64,000 bases of DNA from Hevea brasiliensis (lineage: Eukaryota; Streptophyta; Magnoliopsida; Malpighiales; Euphorbiaceae): the NCBI RefSeq assembly GCF_030052815.1, contig NC_079510.1:42347566-42411565 (forward strand), written 5' to 3'. Position numbers and translations under genes: made by a program. Below, in pieces: positions 48,352 to 57,999 of this stretch. How positions within the stretch are numbered: the stretch's first letter is position 1; each line of letters starts with the position of its first letter. The notes beneath the pieces were generated by a model. It saw nothing but the letters and a program-made list of their open reading frames with translations. It was not told the origin of the DNA and made no database searches.

Positions 48352-51300
48352 TATTTATAATTAGAAATCTCCAAATAATTAGGTAAGATAGAAGGAAAAA
48401 GTTTAGACCATAATTTAGGTATTCTTTTAGATATAGTCCTAAACTAGACAGATTGGAAGAAAATGATCCATATAGCCAGCCCAACAAGGCTAGGATTAAG
48501 GCTTAGCCAGGTTTTTGGAAACTAAAGGATTTAGAAATCACCTGAAATTTGCCAGATTAAATTACAAAACTTGGTAAAATATATAACGCATCTTTCTTAA
48601 AACTTTTGTGTTATTATGTTCTAGATTTATAATCATATATAGGCTGTGCTATAAGTCGGAAGCAAAACCTTTAGTTGAAGGTGCTTTTATTTACATTCTA
48701 ATTACATATATGGCTAAAAATCTGAAGAAAGTGAGCTTCTCACTCAAAAGCACCCGCAATTTATATGAGAAAAGAGAAAATTCAATAACCTCCAACAAGA
48801 AAGCAAATTCAGATCGGATGTTGAAAGATAAGCCCACACATGTTAAAATAAACCTTTGACAATATAACCAAGTAACTAGAAATTATTCAAAATAGAAGAA
48901 TAAAAAATTTATCATACCAGTTTGGCATAGCCCTCACTTTCTTCTCGGAGAAGGTTAAATTTTGTTTGCTGATACAGAAGACGAGTGTTTACTCTAACCT
49001 GAAACCAACATGAAAGTATATCAAATTATCACCTGCATGAAGGTATTGGATTCTGATCCAATTTGATGGTACAGCCATATAAATCATTGCATGTATCATC
49101 AAGCTCAAATAAAAAATTGCTCTTGTCACTTTAGCTGCATGTCAATGTAATGAACTCCTCCAGAACTTATAGAACCAGGTTCTTTTTTAAAGACTATGCA
49201 TTCAATTTATACAGAGTTACAAGAGAATCACCATAAAATATTAACTTGATTACATTATACATGTTACAGTATAACATTCATTAAAAGAGAAAGCTGTAGC
49301 AAGCACCACAAAGCTGAACATGAAACAATATCAAGCTACTAGCCATAAAAAAATATAAATGCTCAGTATCCTGGTATGAGACTCCATCATCCACATATCT
49401 CGCGGCTAATATTTCCTCAGTAGCACACTATTGACCATCCAGTATCCATTCACTCTACAATAGTCATGTAGTGCTTTACAAAGATGTCAAATAACAACCC
49501 AAGCCCATGATCTTAGTTAGCTAGAGACACTAGCCAAAGAATCAGAACCATTCAAGAATGGCTGTGCTCAATCTACTGAGGCATTGTTAATTCACCTAGT
49601 GATTTATTCTAAAATTCCTGTATTTCTTATTCTATCAACAGCGCAATATATTGTACTTAGGAGGCATTTGATTCACATATTCCCACTCACTTTTGGTAAC
49701 ATTAGAATGTGATGCCTTGGCTTATTAAAATTTTTGGCTGATGATTAAAGATTACTAGGAACGCATCCTTGAATCACAAGGTATTGAAGTAAGATTACTA
49801 TTATAACCTCAAATAAAAGATGGTCAATTGCCTTTTGTTAAAGCAATATTTGCTTTCATTTTTGACTATCATAAAAAAAAATACACATCCTTCCAATAAC
49901 ATGAAATTTTCTACATTCATTTTCTTTTTAGTCAAAACCAAACAAGTATCTTACAATATATCACACAGGCATTCAGTTAGATTTTGAAAGCAATATTTCA
50001 GGAGATAATGCACTTTAACAGGGGAAAAAATCCATGACAAATGAACATAAGCATTTAGCAATCATTCTTCTTGAAATGATATTTTTGTCCAAAAAAAATG
50101 TAATATGAGGGCATGTTTGTTCTAACACAATATTCACTTACTAAGCATACAGGAATTTGAGATTACACCCACTGAACTCCACATTCATATTCCTTCTTGG
50201 AGGAACTAGGATTCCTTGGAAGTTGGAATATGATATTTCAGGTAATTTTAGATTACTTTCTAAACCAAACACAGTAATCTCATATTACCCCACATTGTGA
50301 ACCAAACACCACCTTGTTTGACAATCAGAAATAAATAGGACAATCATTTAAATAAAGACTACAAGAGAAAGGAGCTTTCAAACTTTTGAAATTAGCACAT
50401 GAATCCCAGATAGAAATAGAATGACACTAAAAGTTAACGTTAGTTATAAATATCAAATCAAGATACCTCTTTGCCCTTCAAATCCTGAGCTTTTATCTTT
50501 ATCATTTCAGCCTCCCACAGAAATTCCTCCTACAAAGTGAGAAAGGTTCATTTTAAACATTCTTTGTTTCAGTTTCCTTCAGCACGATGGCTAAAGATCA
50601 AGAGAACAAACAAGCATGTCCTGAAACCCAAGTCCCCAGAAAAATTCCCTCAAACAAGTACTCACCTCACAACGCTCTTGGAAAAGCCTTAATGGGACCA
50701 ATGCAGATTCCACCACCCACTTTGCCTAGAAAGAATAAAAAGGGGTTCAATTTTAAACTATAACCACACAGCAATATTCAAGAAGAAACAATATCACAGT
50801 GAACCAAAAATAATATACAGCAGCTACATAAAATCTTAATCCAATTGTCAGTATCAGCTGTGAATACACATTTTTCTATGAAGGTGCATGCCATGTTGAC
50901 ACTGATGTAAAAAAATTATAACAACAAAAAATGTCATGTTGACACTGAAATAATAAAAGGATTATAAAAAAACAAATAGCCCCAGCATCCAAGCCACCAA
51001 GCTGCACGGCTGTAGAGATTAGAAAAGTGAGTAGCACTGAGGTTTCATCCTTTAAAAAACATTATCTAATAATAGATATATTCAATTTAGAAAATAATAT
51101 ATGTAAATTACAGACATCAACAGAGATTAATGTCAACATCATTGCAGGCCATACCGAACGGCATGCGCGCACTGATGCGGAGCATTTATAGGTGAATAAG
51201 CAAGTCAACCAACAATGGAAGTATGCTGGTGTGAAAAAGGGGGAAAATAGCAATTTATAGCAAGTTTGGGTAAAGTTGATTTTTGAACCGCAAATCCCAA

Positions 51301-53922
51301 TTGTGGGATTTCCTACACCCAGCTGTGAAATTCGCTAGAGAACAAGGCAGCAACTTTTTTTTAATTAATTTTCATCTTCGGCAGTCCTAATTCACCTAGG
51401 ACATCTTGTGAAGACTTCTGGCAGCTGCAGAAATTAGATTAGAACTAATTAGGAAGTTTCTTATTTTATTTTGGATTTATTTGTTTTCCTACTTTATCTA
51501 GGATTTAAATTTCTTCCGATTTTATTTAGGATTTTCTATATTTTAATTTATCTAAAATTCCTATTTTACAATTTCATATTCCTATTAGGTTTTTGAGTCT
51601 ACAAACGCTATAAATACCCTTATTTACATGTAATTTCAAAAACAAATTATTATCAATAAAAATTCAGCGGCGGTTTCTCTCCTTATTTTCACTCGTGTAT
51701 GGAGTATGTTTCTATTTAAGCCTCACGTTGCATCAAGTGGTATCAAAGTGGGGAAATAGGCCCAATCGAGATGGCTTACCTTGATGGAGGTGACGATTAT
51801 AGTGGTTCTCACGACAATGATAAAAAAACTAGAGCCTTTTACCATAGAGACGAAACGTTGCAATGATGGGAGCGATATCCGAAGCAATGGATGGATCTTA
51901 GATTCTACCATATCGAGAGACGCCTCAAAAAAATTGTAGATTGTCTTCATGCTTTGAGAACTAAAACAAACAGGAATTGGGTTGATAAAAGAAGGTCAAG
52001 AGAAGGTGTAGCTCATGGCGACTCTATTTACGGACCAATTTTTACATGTAGGCAATATGTCTATTATGATGATTCGGAGAAGAAAGATGATTATGAATCA
52101 ATCAATAAAAAATACGCATCAACAATGTTATAGGAGAAGAGGCATGTATGGGAATCATGAAAGGGAAAATTGATAGAAATTTGATATTCCGTATTTTTAT
52201 GGGCATCTCAACAAAGAAGAATTCTTAGATTGGATCGCAAAGATGGACCAATTTTTTTATCATATGAGCATAGCACATGAGAAAAGAGTCAAATTGGTTG
52301 TTTGCCGATTGAAAGGAGGTGTTTCTGCTTGGTGAGAACGATTACAATCTAGGAGAGCAAGAGAAGGAAGGGGATTAGTTCGAACATGGTTCATCATGAA
52401 ATACTTGTTAGAACAAGAATTTCTGCCTTGGGATTATGAACAGATTTTATTTCGGTAAAAACAATGTTGTTAATGGGAGGTCCAACCAAAACCCTTAGAA
52501 TGAGAAATCGAAGAACAAAGTTCAATAATGCAATTTGAAGTGGAGGAGTCTAAGTTTGAAGAATCTGAACTCAATATTTGATCGAATCTCCTTTTGCTTT
52601 GGTTGAAGATGATGAGCTTCAATTGGAAATCATTTGAGCCAATTGTTCTAGAAGCCAAGACTAATGAAGATAAGCAAGAAAAGCTTCAAGAATGTGTTTT
52701 TGAAAATGTGGAATATCAAGCCTTGGAGACTTCAATGGAGGTTGAGGAAAAGCAACACGTGGAGCCAATATTGGAGATTGGAGGAAATCAAGCAATGGAG
52801 ATCGAAGACTTTTCAAACTCCTTAATTTCTATTGTTTCCTTTGATTTTATTTGTCTAGGTGTTCTTATAGAGACAAAGACATGGGTGAAGTTGATCAATT
52901 CAATCATGTTTAAATCTCCATTCTTTACCTCATCAAAGAAGGCTATGTGGTTTACTTTCCCAACGGAGTTCTTCATTCTTTTCCACTTTAAAATTCGAGG
53001 GAGGATTTATTCCAAGTGAGGCAGATTAGTGTGGAAGTTGTTATGGCAATGTTTTTGGTTTGTTGCAAATTTTCCAACTCTAGGATGACTTTTTTTTCAA
53101 GTGGGGAAGTATGATACAGAGCATTTTTAGGTGAAGAAGTAAATCAAACAACAATGGAAGCATGCTAGCGCGAAAAAGGGGGAAAATAGCAATTTCTAAC
53201 AAGTTTGGGCAAAGTTGATTTTTGGGACAGCAAATCCCATGCCTAACTATGGGATTTCCCGCATGGGATTTCCCACAGACAGCTGCGAGATTCTCCGGAC
53301 AACAAGGCAGCAAGATTTTTTTTAATTAATTTTCATCTCCTGCAGTCCTAATTCACTTAGGACATCTTGCGAAAACTTCAAGCAACTATAGAAATTATAT
53401 TAAAATTAATTAGGAAGTTTTCTATTCTATTTTGAATTTATTTGTTTTCCTACTTTTTCTAGGATTTAGATTTCTTCCTATTTTATTTAGAATTTTCTAT
53501 TGTATTTTAGTTTATCTAAAGTTCCTATTTTGTAGTTTTATATTCCTATTAAGTTTAGGAGTTTTAAAAAAATAGTTTTAAATCGCGGTTACGGTTAAGG
53601 GTAACGGAAACAGGCCTATAATTGCCGTAACATAACGGTAATGGCCCGACGCTACGCAAATTAGTTTGTAAATTTTCAAAGTTCATAAAATAAATAAATA
53701 TTGATAAATACAAGTAAAACTAAGATGTACAACTATATAATAAGCATAAATACATCAAATTAGATGTTATTAATAATGTATTTTAATAAAATTAATTTTG
53801 AAAAATAATTCTAAATTAAAAAAAAATACATAAACCTATAGATTGGGCAAACCAATGCTTCATACTATAAATTTAACAACAAATCTAATTTCAAATAAAA
53901 TTTCCTTCAACAAATATGTAAA

Positions 53923-53964
<42 letters not shown>

Positions 53965-55077
53965 CACCTTTTGCAAGAAGTAGTAGTGGATAATAGAAAT
54001 ATTTGATGAACTCACCTTAAAAAATAATAAGGGAGAGATTTGTAAAAAAAGAGGAAGTTTAGGTGAAATTTTGAAAGAAAATGCAATAGAAATAGTAGTT
54101 GAAAGGTTGAAACCCATAGAGAATGAAAAAAACCTAGAGAAAACACTGCATACTATATTTTTTGTTTAGATATTGAACTTAGGAAAAAGTTCAAGGCATG
54201 AAATTTAGAGATTTCTTTAAGCTTGCTACGAAAATAGCAGACTATGAAGAGCTCTTAGGGAAGAAAACTAGAAAAGGAAAACCTCAATGGACACATATTT
54301 TCAAGACACTTTTCATGATGTGGGTATTGCTAATTTTGTTAACATGTGAAGCCGTGTCTGTCATAACTTGAAGTGCTAATCCCCCATCAAGTGAAATAAT
54401 ACTCCTACTGATTGTGCAAATCATTACTAATATTTGAAATAGCAATAGCACAAAGCACGAGACAAAACAGAAATCTACAAAAATCAATGCTTTTTTAAGT
54501 TATCAAATACTAACCAACTTTATAAGGCGAGCACGGTATTCTCCAGGCATTGTAAGCTGCAAAATCAGTCCACACATAAACGTAGTACAAAAACTTTTCT
54601 CAACACCTTAATTTAAGTAACAGTAAACATCTTGCCAATCCAAATATAAGAAAAGCCACCTAGACACCTACCCAATAACTGCAATGTTCTACAATAATCA
54701 ACAAATTAACGTTAAAAAATAAAACTCACATCTTGAGCCATTTGGGTAATGATATCTGCAAAATTCGAAGCTAATTCTTCACCAGACACTCTATCCGAAA
54801 ACTCTACAGAATCTAGTGCCACTTTGCACTTCTGAAACGGCAATTCTCCCCTAACCTAAATAATTTCACAAACAAACAGCACGTCAAAGAAAACAAACAA
54901 ACAAACGAAAAAATGCAAACATATATTTCAAGAGTGGTCTACCATGGTCCAGCAGAGCTCGTAAAGGAAGCGAAGCATAGGCACGGGGTTAGGGAACCGA
55001 AAGTTTTGGTTTCCGCTTTTCCATTCGTGCATATATTCTTCTGTAACGTATATACAGTCCATGGGAGGGAGAGACAT
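21458..55077 (-). CDS. THO2: THO complex subunit 2 (THO2/THOC2), 32 coding exons, 1887 aa
   Basis: Largest, scaffold subunit of the nuclear THO/TREX complex, which couples transcription and splicing to mRNP assembly and export. In plants it is also needed for siRNA and miRNA production, and Arabidopsis THO2 is essential. The start [15 protein letters not shown] at 55077 matches plant THO2. Residues ~1–600 correspond to the THOC2 N-terminal region. Residues ~880–1180 form the conserved Tho2 domain, including [20 protein letters not shown] and a predicted coiled coil at ~946–1014 ([20 protein letters not shown]). Residues ~1374–1887 are a disordered, RS/RE/D-rich tail with polyproline runs, ending in the basic [13 protein letters not shown], a likely nuclear localisation signal. 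Reading phase is conserved across all junctions and every intron is GT–AG. The CDS is complete with no internal stop. Confidence 0.93.
22319..22360 (-). repeat. Coding hexanucleotide repeat (RE)n in THO2 exon 31
   Basis: GAGAGG-type repeats on the coding strand encode alternating Glu-Arg at the exon 31 start. As an in-frame microsatellite it can change length in steps of two residues without a frameshift. Confidence 0.8.
22361..23269 (-). other. THO2 intron 30 with an 18-G run
   Basis: Contains an uninterrupted run of 18 G at 23038–23055, followed by T-G-A and a further run of 8 G (plus strand; C in the pre-mRNA), plus other G-rich blocks to 23155. Otherwise AT-rich, with no transposon termini recognised. 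Confidence 0.7.
24428..25266 (-). other. THO2 intron 29, nothing identified
   Basis: Ordinary AT-rich intronic sequence. No repeat, RNA gene or transposon end was recognised. Confidence 0.5.
25797..25995. mobile_element. MITE copy filling THO2 intron 28
   Basis: Shares GAAGCACCATTTTAGATG, CCTCTAACTAATATATTTAA, TTTCTCAACAATAGTTCAAG and CAATTTCAAACAGACC with the MITE cluster at 46536–46950, in the same orientation. Most of this short intron is the element. Confidence 0.6.
26332..27399 (-). repeat. THO2 intron 26, proximal part: tandem duplication with (GAG)n
   Basis: Two direct copies of about 200–240 bp (about 26640–26845 and 26880–27080) share AAGCAACATTAAACTCAG, GTTTAAAAATT, GAAGAGAAAAAAGGGG and AAAGGTCACAGATCTGGTGA. 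A (GAG)n microsatellite at about 26911–26948 sits in the second unit. A 117-codon plus-strand frame across it is a low-complexity by-product, not a gene. Confidence 0.7.
27400..28893. mobile_element. hAT-like non-autonomous element in THO2 intron 26
   Basis: Starts TAGGGGTGTGCAATC and ends in inverted form TAGGGTTGTGTAG. Immediately outside lie AAGATAAG (27392–27399) and AAGATGAG (28894–28901), an 8-bp duplication with one mismatch, the size used by hAT transposases. Subterminal GGTTTGGTTTT and AAACCAAACCAAACC blocks form further inverted repeats. There is no transposase. A LINE fragment is nested inside. Confidence 0.75.
28295..28730 (-). mobile_element. RTE-type LINE 3' fragment nested in the hAT-like element
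   Basis: The minus strand translates, with several stops, to phrases such as [33 protein letters not shown] and HVKCRH, the conserved end of the reverse-transcriptase ORF of plant RTE LINEs. CATGGCCGGTCGTATGG and GGTCGGCTATATGGATTC are stock phrases of this family. It is dead and 5'-truncated. Confidence 0.7.
30353..30385 (-). repeat. (CT)n(GT)n microsatellite at the 5' splice site of THO2 intron 23
   Basis: On the coding strand the donor reads GAG|GTCTCTCTCTCTCTCC then a GTGTGT run. The splice donor is therefore the first GT of a microsatellite, which makes a weak, non-consensus 5' site (GTCTCT). Confidence 0.75.
30566..31769 (-). other. THO2 intron 22 with a T15G16 tract
   Basis: Holds a 15-T run directly followed by 16 G (30988–31018, plus strand), then more GGGAGG-rich sequence to about 31062. 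No other feature was recognised. Confidence 0.7.
32462..33410. mobile_element. Mutator-like non-autonomous element in THO2 intron 21
   Basis: Terminal inverted repeats are GGGTAAACTACAATTTA at both ends (right end TAAATTGTAGTTTACCC). A perfect 9-bp direct repeat, ATAAAAATT, flanks it at 32453–32461 and 33411–33419. Nine-bp duplications are characteristic of Mutator-like elements. The interior has repeated TTTAGTCCCTA-like phrases and no transposase. Confidence 0.8.
33720..33880 (-). mobile_element. LINE/SINE 3' tail fragment in THO2 intron 21
   Basis: Plus strand ATAACAACAACAACTCAGCC, then TAGTTGAGGTCGGATTTATGG. Read on minus this is GACCTCAACTA...GGCTGAG(TTG)n, the typical RTE LINE-derived 3' tail ending in TTG repeats. 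Related to 28295–28730. Confidence 0.5.
34516..39084 (-). other. THO2 intron 19, 4.6 kb
   Basis: Longest intron. It has an A-rich (A)8–11G repeat at about 37407–37452. The part from 37.9 to 38.8 kb has higher complexity and may be a decayed transposon, but I could not assign it. Frames up to 110 codons occur without recognisable similarity and are not called. Confidence 0.5.
39538..41516. mobile_element. Mutator-like non-autonomous element, 2 kb, in THO2 intron 18
   Basis: Left end TAGAGGTGTAAATGAACC and right end GGTTCATTTACACCCCT are inverted repeats. Both subterminal regions are packed with GCTCGAGCTCG-type motifs in mirror order. The perfect 9-bp direct repeat AATGGTCCC flanks it at 39529–39537 and 41517–41525. 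The centre is AT-rich with no transposase frame. The 9-bp duplication points to a Mutator-like origin. Confidence 0.8.
43913..45105 (-). repeat. THO2 intron 12 with a 162-bp tandem duplication and (AAC)n/(AAT)n
   Basis: Unit 1 from 44633 and unit 2 from 44795 (CCTGATAATAATATKTAATC ... GATCAAAATAATAATTA) repeat head to tail with a 162-bp period. The trinucleotide runs have expanded in the second copy (about 44905–44985). Reading frames of pure Thr/Ile or Val/Ile here are artefacts. Confidence 0.75.
46004..46132. repeat. Tandem duplication (~70-bp period) in THO2 intron 10
   Basis: AGTTCTTCTTAGTCTTMTAT ... GTATTTGATAAAACTTTCTT occurs twice, head to tail. Confidence 0.75.
46536..46950. mobile_element. 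Tandem/nested MITE cluster in THO2 intron 10
   Basis: Starts with TGTCTGTTTGGCATTGAA (another such start at about 46482) and ends with AATGCCAAACAGGCCC (46761) and CAGTGCCAAACAGGCCC (46931). Inverted ends are TGTTTGGCA...TGCCAAACA. The internal block GTTCTTATGACTAAAACTTA...TCTCTAACTAGTATATTA is present twice. Same family as the copy at 25797. Confidence 0.7.
47914..48917 (-). other. THO2 intron 6 with (GA)n
   Basis: Contains a (GA)n run at about 48311–48351. Otherwise unremarkable. Confidence 0.6.
48999..50466 (-). other. THO2 intron 5, possible decayed MITEs
   Basis: Phrases such as GGAGGCATTTGATTCACATA (49660) and GAGGGCATGTTTG (50109) face AACCAAACACCACCTTG (about 50299–50316) in inverted sense, with shared ATTCC/GGAATATG stretches. 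That is the look of GTGTTTGGTT-type MITEs. Exact boundaries and duplications were not found. Confidence 0.35.
51173..53575 (+). mobile_element. Degenerate gag-only Ty3/gypsy-type LTR element in THO2 intron 3, antisense to the gene
   Basis: The left LTR (51173–51732, TG...CA) and the right LTR (from 53112, truncated near 53575) share AGTTGATTTTTG, CAGCTGYGARATTC, ACAAGGCAGCAA and the following run to CATATTCCTATT. A primer-binding site, TGGTATCAAAGTGGGG, follows at 51738, and a GTGGGGAAG purine tract precedes the right LTR. A Retrotrans_gag-like stretch at 52217–52456 reads [10 protein letters not shown]...[13 protein letters not shown] with an in-frame stop. There is no protease, reverse transcriptase or integrase, and the internal region is only 1.4 kb. 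A 141-codon frame at 52594–53019 is part of this interior. Confidence 0.75.
51609..51617 (+). promoter_or_regulatory. TATA box in the left LTR
   Basis: CTATAAATA inside the left LTR, about 120 bp before its end, as expected of an LTR promoter. Transcription from it would run antisense to THO2. The right LTR has lost this part. Confidence 0.5.
53576..53665. repeat. CGGTTACGG-type repeat fragment
   Basis: AAATCGCGGTTACGGTTAAG, GTAACGGAAACAGGCC and CCGTAACATAACGGTAATGG form interrupted inverted repeats directly after the truncated right LTR. It is probably one end of a small DNA transposon; the other end was not found. Confidence 0.45.
53922..53963. repeat. (AAT)n microsatellite
   Basis: About 14 AAT units in THO2 intron 3. 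Confidence 0.9.
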
Positions 55078-55460
55078 TCTGTCTTAGACTAATTGAGAAT
55101 TTGCAAACCCTAGAGATTGTTTATGAAAATTTAAAAAAAAAATGTGGGTTTGGGGAGACGAGAAAGGTTTAGTGAGGATATGGAGGGAATAAGAAGGTTG
55201 CAATAAGAGGGAAATTCAAGGCCGATAGTGGAGGGAAACTGATCGGTATTAGGGTTTGCAGAAGATGGAGCATGGATATCCAGAACGATGGTTGCACACG
55301 GAGGAGGAAGATTTATCTCACTCACTATCTTCTCTCGTTTATTTCTCTTGCACAGTGGTTTCTTTTCGGACCCTCAGGTTTACTTTCGAGTCGGGTTGCC
55401 CGCGTCACTGACTTTTTTTTTTTTTTATACGGGAATTCAATCTTATTTACTAAGTAAGTG
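55078..55460 (-). promoter_or_regulatory. THO2 upstream region with telo-box motifs
   Basis: AAACCCTAG on plus at 55105–55113, and AAACCCTA on minus at 55250–55257, lie 28–180 bp upstream of the start codon. Telo-boxes are common in promoters and leaders of plant genes for translation and RNA handling. No TATA box is evident. The GC content here is clearly above that of the AT-rich region beyond 55460. Confidence 0.45.
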
Positions 55461-57406
55461 ATACAATTATTTCTCAAATTAGATAATTATTTCATTTTAA
55501 TTATTAATATCAATTTATTAAATTAAAATTCTTAAACTTTAATTTTGCTCTAAGGATACTCTCTGATGTGTAATAATAAATTTTTAGACTTATTTTTTTT
55601 TACCAATATTAAATTAATATTTAATTATAAATATGTAAATTATTATTTATTGTTCATTATTTTTATTTTTGTAAAAATTAAAATAATGATAAAATATCAT
55701 ATTAATAAAATGTTATTTTAATTTTATTATTATATTATTATTTTCATGTTATTACAACTTAAATTTTTATTAATAATAAACAATGTGTATAATTGAGAAA
55801 CTTATTAATAAATTTAGTTAAAATTAAATAATTTTTTTGATAATAATTATTGATTAATTTAAATATAAATGCAATAAAGAAAACAAAAAGGCATAATAGT
55901 ATTTTTATTTTTTTTAATATGGTAAAGGAAACTTTTTTAAAATAAAAGAAAAATTAAGAGATTTTATTTTAATAAATAAAAATTGAATGACTGAAATAAA
56001 ATAATTACGTAAATTGAAAGATAATTAATACAAATTACTTAGAATCATTGAGAAAAATAAAGATTATTATTTTGCATAAAATAAGTTTATCTTTATTTTT
56101 TTAGTGATAATTAGTTTTTTATTAAATATGCATTATATGTTTTATGTACTCGTTTTATATATATATATATGATTTAATATTTTTATTATAATTTTTTATT
56201 AATTTTTTATATATTATTATTATTATTTATTGTTTTATTATATGTGCATTTTATTATTCTTAGATTTAAGTTGATAAAAATGATAGTACATTAATGAAAA
56301 TGATAAATTATAAATTTTTAAGTTAATATGATAAGTGGTGAAATTTATTATGAAAAAATTATTATTATAACATAATTATATAATTGTAAGTGTCTTGTAA
56401 ATATATAAATTTAACTATTTATTATTTTATTGATTCAATACTTTTATATTAAATTTCTTTAATAATAAAATATTAGAATTTATTAAGACTAATTAATTTT
56501 TAGTATTTTGTAAATTTTATAAAATATATATAATTAGTGTGAAAATATATAAATTTTGAGTTTATACATCTAACCATGAAACAAATTTATTTTAATGTAA
56601 TTTTATATAATGTTGATTATTTTTAATTCTAATTATTTTTTATTAGATTATTTAATTTTATTTGATAAAATTAACTATGTATACCTATAACAATAAATAT
56701 CAATATTATTATTTTTTTATATATAATATTTTACATAATTTTATATTTTCTTATAATATTGAGAAAATTTTAAGAAAAATATTGAAAATTTTATTAATAT
56801 TAATAAATTATTTATAAATAATAAATTATTAATTAAAATTATCTTTTTATTTAAAAAATAAAAAATAATGCTAATAAATTAAAAAAAATGCTTATATAAA
56901 AATTATACTCTTTTAAAAAAATAAATTTATATTTATATAAGAAAAAAATATATTAAATTGAAATAGTATTTTTATATTCAAAGTATGATTTTAATTCTTT
57001 TCATATATATTCATTATTTGCTAAGTTATAATAAGATTATAATATTAAAAAAAATTAAAAATATTATATTTTTTATATGCAAGCATATTAACATTTTTTA
57101 AATTTTTAATAGTATACCATTTTAGAATAAGAAATTAATATTATAAATTTTAATTATTTTATTAATTATATTAATTTTATAATTAAACTCAAATTAATAT
57201 ATTATATTAATTTTTAATTTTTAAATAATATATATTTATGTATTTAAATTATATATATATGTATATATAATTTGTTTTATATACTTTGCATGTAATTTAC
57301 ATTATTTAAATTTTTAAATTCATATAATTGTATTATATATTATTTATTGATTAAATATTTTTTATAAATCAATAAATTTTAACTTTTCTTTTACAATACT
57401 TTTCGT

Positions 57407-57476
<70 letters not shown>

Positions 57477-57962
57477 TATGTTTGTATATACATATATTTT
57501 TTTTTAGAGACTTATATATTAATGTTTTCTCTAGAGAGAAAAATTATATATTAATGCAATAAAAATTTTAGAAATGTATTTATAATTAAAATAAAATATA
57601 AATTTATTTATATGAAATATTTTTTAAAGAACTTATAAAAAAGTAAATTAAGAGAACTTTAAAAACATTAACAAAATAATTAATGTGTTTGCTTGACAAA
57701 AACTTTTTTTTTGTCTTTTACAAAAACTTAAATATATTTGTATCAAAATATTTTTACATAAATTATAAGATAGATATAAAAATTTATTATCATTCATAAA
57801 AGATAAAGTTATTCATATAAAATAAAAAAAATTTATTTTTATAAATAATATAAATCATGAAGAGTATATTTTGGCAAAGCTAATATCTTCCTCCCTCTTC
57901 ATATAATTATATATATTAATTTTTAAAGTACATGTATTACACATCTATCAAATAATTTATAG

Positions 57963-57999
<37 letters not shown>

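Larger units (their letters stand above)
21458..55077 (-). other. THO2: Exon map of THO2 (coding exons 1–32)
   Basis: Coding exons in transcript order: 1 55077–54943; 2 54855–54730; 3 54556–54515; 4 50725–50666; 5 50529–50467; 6 48998–48918; 7 47913–47842; 8 47759–47712; 9 47593–47525; 10 47417–47284; 11 45556–45481; 12 45299–45106; 13 43912–43832; 14 43611–43401; 15 43278–43042; 16 42948–42868; 17 42741–42622; 18 42524–42465; 19 39212–39085; 20 34515–34419; 21 34339–34211; 22 31873–31770; 23 30565–30385; 24 30176–29995; 25 29826–29220; 26 29124–29020; 27 26331–26176; 28 26083–26003; 29 25725–25267; 30 24427–23270; 31 22360–22044; 32 21527–21458. Boundaries come from reading phase, GT/AG sites and recall of THO2 conservation. 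Total coding length is 5664 nt including the stop. Untranslated exons were not determined. Confidence 0.88.

Noticed and set aside
52594..53019. 141-codon plus-strand frame in THO2 intron 3
   Set aside because: Lies between the two LTRs of a degenerate retroelement, so it is treated as part of that element.
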